Source: a virus
Direction: 5' to 3' (one strand)
Length of the DNA stretch: 35,768 nt
Virus record (IMG/VR): IMGVR_UViG_3300023238_000023
Location: 1-35,768 of that record
How positions within the stretch are numbered: position 1 is the stretch's first letter; each line of letters begins with the position of its first letter. The notes beneath the pieces are model-generated. The model was not told where the DNA came from. It was given only the letters and a program-made list of their open reading frames with translations, and did no database searches. This document shows, piece by piece, positions 23,416 through 30,171 of the stretch. The position numbers and the translations under genes are program-made.

Positions 23416-23441
23416 GTTGATCTAGAGTCAACGTTTTTTTT
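23416..23441 (+). terminator. Terminator-like hairpin plus T8, at the 3' end of the HTH gene
   Basis: GTTGA (23416-23420) pairs with TCAAC (23428-23432) around a seven-base loop, and eight T follow the next G. The stem is short, so strength is uncertain. It would stop rightward transcripts from the lysis cassette and the structured region before they run into the integrase operon. Its T run lies antisense to the last codons (KKR) of the convergent regulator gene. The same bases form a copy of the 19-bp dyad element. Confidence 0.5.
23417..23435 (+). promoter_or_regulatory. Dyad element TTGA-N7-TCAACGTT, copy 3
   Basis: It coincides with the terminator-like hairpin at the 3' end of the XRE gene, and is followed by further T. 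It keeps the same spacing and the same TCAACGTT half as the other two copies. Confidence 0.4.
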
Positions 23442-23883
23442 GGAGGAACGAGTCAACTCCCAGTAGCCACGCCTTGATTGCGTCGGGATTTGCGAGGGCT
23501 TGGGAGAGGATCTGGGCTTGTTTGGATGTGAGTCCTTTGGAGAGGGCTTCGAGGTCGGCATGAAGCTTTGCGCGTGCCTTGTCTGCGGTCGATCGAGCAG
23601 CGCTGAACCGCCGCCCCATGTCTTTGCGCGATCGACTGTCCTCCACTCGGTCCGATGCGTGTTCGGCGCTCCATATGGCGATCCCGTCGAGGTAGCGGCG
23701 GTCTCCCTCTGCAATGCCCATCCCTTTGGTTAGGATCTTGGCTACCATCTTGAGGCTTGGCGTAATAAGCCCCTTTTGCATTTTCGAGAGGGTGGACTTG
23801 CTGATCTCGGCTCGTCGGGCGATCTCGGCTGGTCGTAGGTCCACCTCGAGGCGGAGTTTGTCGAAGTATTGCGGAAATGTCAT
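23428..23883 (-). CDS. XRE-family HTH regulator, repressor-like
   Basis: 151 aa. Residues about 17-55 (RPAEIARRAEISKSTLSKMQ, then GLITPSLKMVAKIL) form a helix-turn-helix of the Cro/C1 (XRE) type with the recognition helix around 'SKSTLSKMQKG'. The rest is helical and Arg/Lys-rich, ending 'GVDSFLQKKR'; no RecA-cleavable LexA/CI peptidase domain is visible, so induction would need another route. The ATG overlaps the integrase stop (ATGA), so regulator and integrase share a transcript, with the integrase first. It is convergent with the lysis/structured-RNA region. It probably controls lysogeny. Confidence 0.78.
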   Translation of the reverse strand: MTFPQYFDKLRLEVDLRPAEIARRAEISKSTLSKMQKGLITPSLKMVAKILTKGMGIAEGDRRYLDGIAIWSAEHASDRVEDSRSRKDMGRRFSAARSTADKARAKLHADLEALSKGLTSKQAQILSQALANPDAIKAWLLGVDSFLQKKR

Positions 23884-25076
23884 GGCGTTGGTGGGGTAAT
23901 CTTTAGGAATTGTTGAGCTACAGTCGTCGGGACTAAAGCGGAGAGATATGAATTGTAGAGCCGGGTGGGGCTCTGGTGGCGCATTAGGGCTGCGACACGA
24001 TTGGCATTGCCGTCTATCGACATGAGGTAAGTGCAGAATGCTCTCCGGAAGCCGTTAAACGGCCATAGCGGGAGGTGCAGATCGCCCTCAAGCGAGGACG
24101 TGTGTTTAATGATGCGCCGCCAGTATCGTTTGCTGGGGGCGACGAATGGGCCGGTCTGCTCGGTCGTGAGATCCAGCCACCCCCATAAATTGGGGGGCAG
24201 GCCCATATCGGTGCTTAGGATCCAGTCGTCGTCGGTTTTACAGATTTCGGCCGGTATTCGGATCTGCTTTTCGTTGGTCTTGATCATGTCCCAGGTCATG
24301 CGGTCAGCTTCTGCTGTGCGGATGCCGGCGAAGGCTCGGACTGCGATGTTTGGGATGCATTGCGGCCGGTCGCTCATCACGAAGCGCAGGATTTCAGCGA
24401 TCTGGGTCGGCGTCGGTATTTGCTTCGGCTTGCGCTGGGGTTTGGGCAGATCGTCTTTTCGCAGATCAGCAATGGGGTTTTTACCGATCCAGCCGACCCG
24501 CTTGGCGTATCTGAAGAAGTTCCCCAGTGTCGTGCATCGGTTGTGCGCGGTTCTTGCTGCTTTCGGGGATAGAATGAATTTGAGCACTTCGGCGCGAAGG
24601 ATGGATGACATCATCCGGGATGGGCCGATGTTGCGTGCGAGTAGTCCGATCACGGAGTTGAGAGAGTCTACCGTGCGCCATTCTCGGTTGAGGCTACGCT
24701 TGATGCCGATGAAAAGTTGCCGAGCGTCATCGATGGTCACCTTGGAGTTGGAGTAATTGTCGAGGTAGTAGGTTGCGGCATCTGTGAGGGTTGCTCCGGT
24801 CGGCTGCAGGAGTCGGCGTGCTTGATCGAGGTCAGCGAGCACGTCTGGTTGCATGAGTGACTCGGCAGCGCCAGATCCGTAAGCGTTTAGGACTCGGCAG
24901 TGATTGCGCCATGCGGTGAGGGCTTTTTTCTCCGTCTCGAATCCTGGACGCTGGCGACGGCCGTTGATTGTGAGGGTGAGTTGCCACGGCTTTTTTCGTC
25001 CCTCGATGTGGGCGATGGGGATCGTTCCGCTTCGGGATGTCGGTGTCCGTTTTGTGGCAGTTTTGTGGGTGTTCAC
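23880..25076 (-). CDS. int: Tyrosine recombinase, phage integrase
   Basis: 398 aa from a GTG. The N-terminal arm (IAHIEGRKKPWQLTLTINGR) fits an arm-type DNA-binding beta sheet. A core-binding helical domain spans about residues 95-210. The catalytic domain shows R253 in 'AGIRTAEADRMTW', K280 in 'EICKTDDD', R344 in 'NGFRRAFCTY', H367 in 'LMRHQSPT' and Y377 in 'LYNSYL'. The usual His of the HxxR box is Asn341 here. The 'SP...Y' end is reminiscent of integrases in Verrucomicrobiota. No ribosome binding site is seen before the GTG. It is followed by the XRE regulator with a four-base overlap and is divergent from the early genes. Confidence 0.88.
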   Translation of the reverse strand: MNTHKTATKRTPTSRSGTIPIAHIEGRKKPWQLTLTINGRRQRPGFETEKKALTAWRNHCRVLNAYGSGAAESLMQPDVLADLDQARRLLQPTGATLTDAATYYLDNYSNSKVTIDDARQLFIGIKRSLNREWRTVDSLNSVIGLLARNIGPSRMMSSILRAEVLKFILSPKAARTAHNRCTTLGNFFRYAKRVGWIGKNPIADLRKDDLPKPQRKPKQIPTPTQIAEILRFVMSDRPQCIPNIAVRAFAGIRTAEADRMTWDMIKTNEKQIRIPAEICKTDDDWILSTDMGLPPNLWGWLDLTTEQTGPFVAPSKRYWRRIIKHTSSLEGDLHLPLWPFNGFRRAFCTYLMSIDGNANRVAALMRHQSPTRLYNSYLSALVPTTVAQQFLKITPPTP

Positions 25077-25127
25077 GACGGTTTAAATGGGTAAATATGG
25101 GGTATTCGGAAGATATACGAATCGCAA

Positions 25128-25145
25128 CTAAAATGATTATTTTAG
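25128..25145. promoter_or_regulatory. 18-bp inverted repeat, likely operator
   Basis: CTAAAAT-GATT-ATTTTAG is a perfect dyad with seven-base arms in the 114-bp space between the divergent integrase and early genes. This is where a lysogeny repressor would be expected to act. The XRE regulator at 23428-23883 and the RHH protein at 25191 are the obvious candidates to bind it. Binding is inferred. Confidence 0.6.
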
Positions 25146-25156
25146 AATACACGGGC

Positions 25157-25185
25157 TTGACTTGTGTAAGTATTTCCACAATTCT
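25157..25185 (+). promoter_or_regulatory. Possible early promoter with overlapping TTGTG/CACAA dyad
   Basis: TTGACT at 25157-25162 is a good -35 box; the hexamer 17 bases downstream (AATTCT) is a poor -10 box. TTGTG at 25162-25166 and CACAA at 25177-25181 form an inverted repeat with a ten-base spacer inside the same stretch and could be an operator. If this promoter is used, the transcript would begin very close to the GTG at 25191, favouring the ATG at 25212 as the start of the first early gene. Confidence 0.35.
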
Positions 25186-25190
25186 TCGGC

Positions 25191-25439
25191 GTGCCTAAAA
25201 ATTCGAGTCCGATGATTGCGGTTCCGATAAGGTTTCCGGTCGATTTAAAAAAAGAATTGGAGGCGGCGGCGTCCAAGTTTGGGCTCAGTTTTTCCGACAT
25301 CTCCCGTTTATCGATGGAGCGTGGGGTAAAGACCCTAGTTGCTCAGCTAGGAGCACAAGTGGCCACTAGGGGTATCCCCCTACCTGAACGCGTAATTGAA
25401 GACATCAAATTGCGTAAAATATTGGAAAAGAAGGGCTAA
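25191..25439 (+). CDS. Ribbon-helix-helix-like small DNA-binding protein
   Basis: 82 aa from GTG, or 75 aa from the ATG at 25212. The N-terminal strand 'MIAVPIRFPVDLKKELEAAA' followed by a helix, a turn and 'SDISRLSMERGVKTL' fits the RHH (Arc/MetJ) plan, in which the strand contacts DNA. It is the first early gene, divergent from the integrase, so it may regulate that promoter region. No RHH partner toxin follows; the next gene is a second small DNA-binding protein two bases on. Confidence 0.62.
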   Translation: MPKNSSPMIAVPIRFPVDLKKELEAAASKFGLSFSDISRLSMERGVKTLVAQLGAQVATRGIPLPERVIEDIKLRKILEKKG

Positions 25440-25441
25440 TA

Positions 25442-25714
25442 ATGGGTTCATCCACTGAAGTCCTATCTTCGCTTCCACGGGTTCTCAAGATCGGGTTTGT
25501 GGGGCGGGTTATCCGATCGGATGCGCAGGCTGCGACCTACTGCGGTATGGGGCGCGAAAACTTCCGAAGCTGGGCATTGCGGAATAAATTGCGGCCTGAA
25601 ATCAAGGCGCAGGAACGTGCACAAAACATCTACAGCGTCGAGGAATTAGACCTCATCATGGACCAGGAAGTGGCCGATTGTAAGGCCGGCAAGCTGCGCC
25701 TCAGACAGCGTTGA
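25442..25714 (+). CDS. MerR/AlpA-type winged-helix small protein
   Basis: 90 aa. About residues 24-72 contain 'RSDAQAATYCGMGRENFRSW', then 'NIYSVEELDLIM', the order seen in MerR/excisionase-type winged helices (helix-turn-helix then a wing and a helix that begins with a valine-glutamate pattern). It could act as excisionase or as an early regulator. The gene lies two bases after the RHH-like gene and nine bases before recT, all in one transcript. A copy of AAAATCAACG on the minus strand overlaps its 3' end. Confidence 0.62.
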   Translation: MGSSTEVLSSLPRVLKIGFVGRVIRSDAQAATYCGMGRENFRSWALRNKLRPEIKAQERAQNIYSVEELDLIMDQEVADCKAGKLRLRQR

Positions 25715-25722
25715 TTTTCATC

Positions 25723-26805
25723 ATGACCAAAACAAACGATAAAACGGACGGCTCTGCCGCCATCACTAACGCAAAGAAATCCGCCCCACCGACTTTGAGG
25801 CAAATGCTGGAGGGACCGCAGTTTGCCGAGCAGGTGGCTAATGCGCTGCCAAAGCATCTCTCTCAAGAGCGATTCATTCGCGTCGCCATTACCGCGATGA
25901 CCAAGACGCCAAAGCTGGCGCTGTGTCACCAGAAGTCGTTTTTCATGGCTCTGCTCCAGCTTTCGGCTCTTGGCCTTGAGCCAGACGGCCGTCAGGCGCA
26001 TCTGATCCCGTTCAAAAACTCGAAGATGTCGTTGGCTGCGGGCCGCGAGGTTTGCGATTGCCAGCTCATCATCGACTGGAAGGGGTTAGCGGAGCTGGCC
26101 ATGCGCTCCGGGATGGTGAGCAATCTGCATGCTGACGTCATCTATGCGGGTGATTTGTTTGTCTACAGTTCGGGTGAGGTCACTAATCATTTGCCGCATT
26201 GGTTGCGCACCGACGCAGCCAAGCCCGGAAAGCAAGGGGCGCGGTTGGGCTTTTATGCTCAGGCCCGCTTTAAGGATGGGAGCCAGAAGGCCGAGGTCAT
26301 GTCCTTTGATCAGGTGCAGGCTATCCGCGCGCGGTCGGCTTCGGGCCAATCTGGGCCTTGGGTGACTGATTCAGACGAGATGGGGAAGAAGACCGCATTT
26401 CGGCGCCTATCGAAGTGGCTACCGCTTTCGCCTGAGTTTCGGGATGCGATCGCGCTGGACGACGAAAGTAACGGCATGGTCAATGTGACACCTGAGCGCA
26501 TGATGCTGGATCCGGCAGCTGGTCTTGGGGCTGCTCTGGCGCCATATTACGGCGAGGAGGAGGAATCTGGCCCAGAGCCAGAGAAACAGGCTGTGGCGGT
26601 GACGGAGGTGCAGAAGAAGGAGGCGCAGGACGCGTTGGAGGGTGCTATCCTCGATGATGTGACCACCGAGGCGCAGCTCTACGCATTGGCGCAGCGCTCG
26701 CATCTGGTTCCCGACGGGAGTTCGGATCTGTTCTGGGATCTGCCGGCTTCGGCGTTGGTCAAATTGGCCGCGATGATTCCTAGCTTGAAGAAGGAGGGTA
26801 AATAA
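25723..26805 (+). CDS. recT: RecT-family single-strand annealing protein
   Basis: 360 aa from the ATG at 25723; the in-frame TTG at 25711 is less likely. RecT proteins anneal complementary single strands in phage recombination. Recognisable segments are 'LSQERFIRVAITAMTKTPKL', 'SFFMALLQLSALGLEPDGRQ', 'AHLIPFKNS', 'CQLIIDWKGLAELAMRSG' and 'GKKTAFRRLSKWLPLS'. The C-terminal 100 residues are acidic and helical and probably serve partner contacts. It precedes a long coiled-coil gene and, two genes on, a RecE-like nuclease, so the pair is a RecE/RecT-type system. Confidence 0.93.
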   Translation: MTKTNDKTDGSAAITNAKKSAPPTLRQMLEGPQFAEQVANALPKHLSQERFIRVAITAMTKTPKLALCHQKSFFMALLQLSALGLEPDGRQAHLIPFKNSKMSLAAGREVCDCQLIIDWKGLAELAMRSGMVSNLHADVIYAGDLFVYSSGEVTNHLPHWLRTDAAKPGKQGARLGFYAQARFKDGSQKAEVMSFDQVQAIRARSASGQSGPWVTDSDEMGKKTAFRRLSKWLPLSPEFRDAIALDDESNGMVNVTPERMMLDPAAGLGAALAPYYGEEEESGPEPEKQAVAVTEVQKKEAQDALEGAILDDVTTEAQLYALAQRSHLVPDGSSDLFWDLPASALVKLAAMIPSLKKEGK

Positions 26806-26806
26806 G

Positions 26807-28093
26807 ATGACTAACGATACTTCTATTCAAGCTATCGATATCGATGTCGAGGTGGTTGATGCTCCGATCGAGCTGGCTCTTGTGGTGAAGAACGAGGGAG
26901 TGGCTGGAGGTTCGGCAACGGAGATCCTGTCCGCGTTTAGTCCGCACTACCTGTTGGCGTCGGATTTGGTCAAAAAAGCCGAAGCGTTAATTGAAAGCGC
27001 CGGTGATGTGCCGGACGGCACTAATGCTAAGATGGCGCGGTTATTGCGGCTGGAGCTGCGGACTGCTCGGGGTCTCGCCGGAAAGAAGCTTAAGAGTCTC
27101 AAGACTGACGCTTTGCGGTTCAGCCGAGCGGTTGATGGGGTCAATAATCTGTTCCTCCTCATGGTTAAGCCGGTGGAGGAAAGGCTGGCCGAGATTGAGA
27201 ACGCTCGAGAGGTTGCCGCGGAAAAGGCCAAGGTTGAGCTGCGTCTGCAGCGTGACGCTCTGGTGGCTCCCTATGATGTAAATACCCGTTTTATAGTGCT
27301 GGAGGAAATGACCGCCGAGGTGTTTCAGGAATATCTTGACGGCCTCGAGGCGCATAAGGTCGCGAAAATTGCCGCAGTGAAGAAGTTCCAGGACGACCTC
27401 ACTGCTGCCTCGAAGAAAGCCGAGGACGATCGTTTCGCTGCCGAAAAAAAGGCCAAGGAGGACGAGGCTGCGCGGGTGGCGAAAGATGCAGCGGAAAAAG
27501 CCGAACGAGACGCCGAGAACGAACGGCTCCGTAAGGAGAAGGCGGCGGCAGAATCGGAGGCTGTTCGGGTTGCCAAGGAAGCCAAGGAGGAGGCCGATCG
27601 TCTCGCTGCTAAACAGGCGGAGAAGGATGCCGCAGCGAAAAAAGAGCAGGATCGCAAAGATGCCGCAGCCAAGGCCGAGCAGGATCGAAAGGACGCAGAG
27701 GCGAAAGCCGAACAGGAAAAGCGGGACGCTGCAGCCAAGGTGGAGCGCGATCGTATCGAAAAAGAGAAAGCGGAGGCTTTGGCTGCAGCTGAAGTCGAAC
27801 GCAAAAAGCGCGAAGAGTTGGAGGCGAAAGCCAAGGCCGACAAGGATGCGGTGGACGCCGAGGCTGCTCGTGTCGCCAAGGAAAAAGCCGACAAGGATGC
27901 GGCTGTGGCTGCGGCTGCTCATGCGGCTGCGATGGCTCCCGACAAGAAGAAGCTTGAAGCCTACGCCGATGCTCTGCGCCTCGTCCCTATCCCCGAATTG
28001 AAGGACTCAGCGGCCATAGAAGTGCGCGATAGTTCCGTGCGTCGGCTACAGCTGCTGATTTTGCGCATTCTGAGCAGCGCCAGCGAACTTTAA
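26807..28093 (+). CDS. Long coiled-coil, TolA-like Ala/Lys/Glu-rich protein
   Basis: 428 aa. The N-terminal 200 residues are a helical domain. About residues 200-370 are a continuous charged helix built on 'AKAEQDRKDAEAKAEQEKRD'-like heptads, comparable to the TolA or IF2 linkers. A short C-terminal part ends 'RRLQLLILRILSSASEL'. No signal peptide or membrane span is present, so it is cytoplasmic. A ribosome binding site (AAGGAGGG) lies about ten bases upstream. Placement between recT and the exonuclease suggests a recombination partner, perhaps of the group annotated DUF1351. Function is inferred from position. Confidence 0.7.
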   Translation: MTNDTSIQAIDIDVEVVDAPIELALVVKNEGVAGGSATEILSAFSPHYLLASDLVKKAEALIESAGDVPDGTNAKMARLLRLELRTARGLAGKKLKSLKTDALRFSRAVDGVNNLFLLMVKPVEERLAEIENAREVAAEKAKVELRLQRDALVAPYDVNTRFIVLEEMTAEVFQEYLDGLEAHKVAKIAAVKKFQDDLTAASKKAEDDRFAAEKKAKEDEAARVAKDAAEKAERDAENERLRKEKAAAESEAVRVAKEAKEEADRLAAKQAEKDAAAKKEQDRKDAAAKAEQDRKDAEAKAEQEKRDAAAKVERDRIEKEKAEALAAAEVERKKREELEAKAKADKDAVDAEAARVAKEKADKDAAVAAAAHAAAMAPDKKKLEAYADALRLVPIPELKDSAAIEVRDSSVRRLQLLILRILSSASEL

Positions 28094-28115
28094 CCTTTAA
28101 TCACCCCCAAATATT

Positions 28116-28586
28116 ATGCCCAAAATTGACATCAATCAAGTCGCTGAAATCATCAAGCGTAACGAAGTCGCCCCCGAGGTTCTTCGCCAAATCATCGAAG
28201 AAATGCAGGCTGTTATCCAGCCCGAGTCTGATGAGGAGAAGCCACCGCCCATCAAAAAACAGTGGTGCTGTCTCGTCTCGGATCCCGATAATCGTCTTCC
28301 CGCCGATGCTGAGTTCGTCGCGTGGGTTGCGCAGATTCCCGAGAGCGAAAGTCCAGTCACTACGGTTGAGCGGATTCACCGTGCCGCCTACGATTATAAC
28401 GCCAGCAAGCGTGGCCGTTTGCACCCTGCCCTCACGATCGGTGAGGCAATGGAGAACGTCGCAGCAAAGCACTTTAAGGATGCCGAGTGCTGGGTGAAAA
28501 CCAAGACGCCGGTCCTGATGCTTCGCACCGATAATCAAATCCCTACGACTGACTCGGAGAAGGATGCACGTTGGGGGCGCGTTTAA
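28116..28586 (+). CDS. Hypothetical early protein
   Basis: 156 aa. A helical N-terminal part (INQVAEIIKRNEVAPEVLRQ) is followed by a beta/alpha domain with 'QWCCLVSDPDNRLPADAEFV' and 'TTVERIHRAAYDYN'. No known motif. It begins 22 bp after the coiled-coil gene and ends three bases before the RecE-like nuclease start, so it belongs to the recombination operon. It may be a small partner of the nuclease, but nothing in the sequence proves that. Confidence 0.6.
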   Translation: MPKIDINQVAEIIKRNEVAPEVLRQIIEEMQAVIQPESDEEKPPPIKKQWCCLVSDPDNRLPADAEFVAWVAQIPESESPVTTVERIHRAAYDYNASKRGRLHPALTIGEAMENVAAKHFKDAECWVKTKTPVLMLRTDNQIPTTDSEKDARWGRV

Positions 28587-28589
28587 GCC

Positions 28590-29558
28590 ATGAGTGACAT
28601 TACTCCATACGTCGAAGGTCCGATGCAGTTCGGAAAGATCAAGGACGAGCCTGCCGACGTCTACCACGCAGCTGATGCTCTCAGTAATTCCAAGCTGAAG
28701 AATTTCAGCGAGCGACCGCTCTACTTCTGGCGTAAGCATGTAGCAAAGCTCATCAAGCAGGAGGAGACTCGTCCTTTACGCGTCGGGCGTGCGGTTGACG
28801 CGTGGATTTTAGAGGGTCCGGCTGTTTTCCATCGTGAATTCATCGTGGTCCCGGTGAACGCCCCAAAGGTGCCGACGTCAGTTCAGCGTGCCGCGGCGAA
28901 GCCAGCCCAGAAATCGATTGACGCGATGTTATGGTGGGACGATTTCGCCGCGATCGCGCAGGACCGTTGTATCCTCTCCCAAGTCGAGTGGGCGGAGATC
29001 GCTCGTTTGGAGGAGACTTTGCGGTCGAGTCCCGAAGTCTGGGCAGCGCTTAACGCCGGCGAATCCCAGATCACTTGGCGCAAGGATTACGGCAATGGTA
29101 TTGTGGTGCAGGTGCGCACCGATGTTTGGTGCCCTAACGGGATTTCCGGCATTTGTGATACTGCGTGCATCGTGGATCTGAAGTCCTGCGTTAGTCTCTC
29201 GGATTCGTCGTTTTCGTCGTTCAATTCTCAGTTTTCTAAGCTCGGTTATTATCGGCAGGCTGGCCTCTATACCGCGGTGATCAGTGAGATCCTCCCAGCC
29301 GAGGAGCGTCCAGTCGATGGGCTGCGGTTTTTCTTTGCGGCCGCAGAAAAAGGGGAGCCATTTGCCGCTCAACTTTATGAGGCTTCTCAGGAAGATATCA
29401 CGCTTGGTTTCCGGGAGTCGGTTGATGCGATCGAGCAGGTGACCAAGTGCTACCAGACAGGTGTTTGGCCTGGCTCGCTTGGCGGCGTGCAGATGCTACA
29501 TATTCCGGCGTGGCATCGTCGCAAGGTCGAGGAGCGGCTTGATGGAGAACAGTCCTAA
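28590..29558 (+). CDS. RecE-like PD-(D/E)XK exonuclease
   Basis: 322 aa. The opening 'VYHAADALSNSKLKNFSERP' is the signature start of the phage PDDEXK exonuclease group (DUF3799, exodeoxyribonuclease VIII-like). 'VGRAVDAWILEG' at about residue 65 is the next conserved part. Catalytic residues appear as D178 (VRTDVW), D196 and K198 (IVDLKSC), and a Gln in 'YYRQAGLYTAVI' is the usual last motif. It would resect dsDNA 5' ends to give single strands for RecT. The E. coli enzyme is much longer; the nuclease domain alone is normal in phages. The stop overlaps the next start. Confidence 0.85.
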   Translation: MSDITPYVEGPMQFGKIKDEPADVYHAADALSNSKLKNFSERPLYFWRKHVAKLIKQEETRPLRVGRAVDAWILEGPAVFHREFIVVPVNAPKVPTSVQRAAAKPAQKSIDAMLWWDDFAAIAQDRCILSQVEWAEIARLEETLRSSPEVWAALNAGESQITWRKDYGNGIVVQVRTDVWCPNGISGICDTACIVDLKSCVSLSDSSFSSFNSQFSKLGYYRQAGLYTAVISEILPAEERPVDGLRFFFAAAEKGEPFAAQLYEASQEDITLGFRESVDAIEQVTKCYQTGVWPGSLGGVQMLHIPAWHRRKVEERLDGEQS

Positions 29559-29758
29559 TGGCAGGCAAATCTCCCAGTGTCGTCTCTGTAATCATCCACA
29601 GGCGTGGGGATGCTCGCTACGAGTGGCATGCCTTGTGTCGTAGCACTTACATTGCCGTATCCTCCAGATCATTTGGCGATCGCGCTTCAGCCGTCCGAAA
29701 CGCTCGGCGGTGTGCATCGGTGTTCAATCAATCAACAATCAAAATCCAAAAAGAATGA
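29558..29758 (+). CDS. Small YegP/DUF1508-like protein
   Basis: 66 aa. The pattern 'YEWHALCRSTYIAVSSRSFG' followed by 'SAVRNARRCASVFNQ' follows the DUF1508 plan: a strand with W.W/H, 'G/S..IA.S...', then a helix starting with a residue such as S/A. Such domains are small, often duplicated; here one copy is seen. Both ends overlap neighbours (TAATG at the start, ATGA at the stop). The role in phages is unknown. Confidence 0.5.
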   Translation: MAGKSPSVVSVIIHRRGDARYEWHALCRSTYIAVSSRSFGDRASAVRNARRCASVFNQSTIKIQKE

Positions 29759-30165
29759 CAGATGAAAAAGCAGACAAAGTAATCAGTTTACTGACCGAAA
29801 TCAGGGACGCGTTAAAGTCGGGGGTGCCAGGTGGTGGCTCTGGCGGAGGTGGTGGCAAATCCTATACGGGCTGGAGGGCGTTCGTCGTTCCGGTTTTCAT
29901 CAAAAAGCAGGCGGGTCAAGCGCTCGGCGATATGGTGAAGGGTTCGCTGGAATTTTGGTTCTCTAAGTATGAGCCTCGGCCATACAGGGGCAATATCAGC
30001 GATTCGGATGTGGCATTTCGTGCTGCGCTGGACGAGGCAGGCGCAGAGCTTAAGCTCGAGAAGAAGGATTACGAGGATCGGCCTGCTCGCAAAGAGGAGG
30101 AACCGGATAGCGCTGGTGCGCCGCCCGCGCTGCCGCTCGATGAGGATGAAGAACCGCCGTTCTGA
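29755..30165 (+). CDS. Early protein with SSB-like acidic tail
   Basis: 136 aa from the ATG at 29755 that overlaps the previous stop. A short N-terminal helix (KVISLLTEIRDALKSG) is joined by a Gly/Ser linker (GGGSGGGGGK) to a central domain starting 'YTGWRAFVVPVFIKK'. A strongly acidic C-terminus ends in 'LDEDEEPPF'. Bacterial SSB ends in an acidic tail with a final Pro-Phe that recruits repair and replication proteins, so the tail is a mimic or a true SSB tail. The central domain does not show an obvious OB fold. Its place among recombination and helicase-loader genes supports a ssDNA-related role. Confidence 0.62.
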   Translation: MTDEKADKVISLLTEIRDALKSGVPGGGSGGGGGKSYTGWRAFVVPVFIKKQAGQALGDMVKGSLEFWFSKYEPRPYRGNISDSDVAFRAALDEAGAELKLEKKDYEDRPARKEEEPDSAGAPPALPLDEDEEPPF

Positions 30166-30171
30166 TTTCTG

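Larger units (their letters stand above)
22878..23441 (+). ncRNA. Candidate large structured RNA between lysis cassette and integrase
   Basis: About 560 bp without a credible gene. By eye I find these pairings: 22903-22909 with 22915-22921; 22968-22971 with 22978-22981; 22991-22995 with 22999-23003; 23020-23039 with 23124-23143 (20 bp, one G-T); inside it 23044-23049 with 23106-23111; 23146-23150 with 23171-23175 enclosing 23158-23161 with 23166-23169; 23182-23188 with 23207-23213 enclosing 23193-23196 with 23200-23203; 23256-23260 with 23271-23275; and 23311-23321 with 23380-23390 (11 bp). It ends with a hairpin and eight T on the + strand. Phages are known to carry large structured RNAs (GOLLD, ROOL), but I do not recognise this one. 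It could instead be a structured 3' UTR or an attachment region. Confidence 0.5.

Noticed and set aside
22878-23441. tmRNA or RNase P RNA
   Set aside because: No tRNA-like ends with CCA, no tag reading frame, and no recognisable RNase P core motifs on either strand.
22878-23441. CRISPR array
   Set aside because: Repeats are inverted, of different lengths and not evenly spaced; no cas genes are present.
23441-23880. Attachment site (attP) next to the integrase
   Set aside because: No core repeat can be identified without the host junctions; the dyads nearby are not specific evidence.
24031-24756. 241-aa + strand frame opposite the integrase
   Set aside because: The integrase motifs are clear on the minus strand and this frame shows none.
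25191-25714. Toxin-antitoxin pair
   Set aside because: The RHH-like protein is followed by a MerR/AlpA-like DNA-binding protein, not a toxin; both fit phage early regulators.
27041-27922. 293-aa and 189-aa minus-strand frames under the coiled-coil gene
   Set aside because: They are antisense shadows of the repetitive Ala/Lys/Glu codons.
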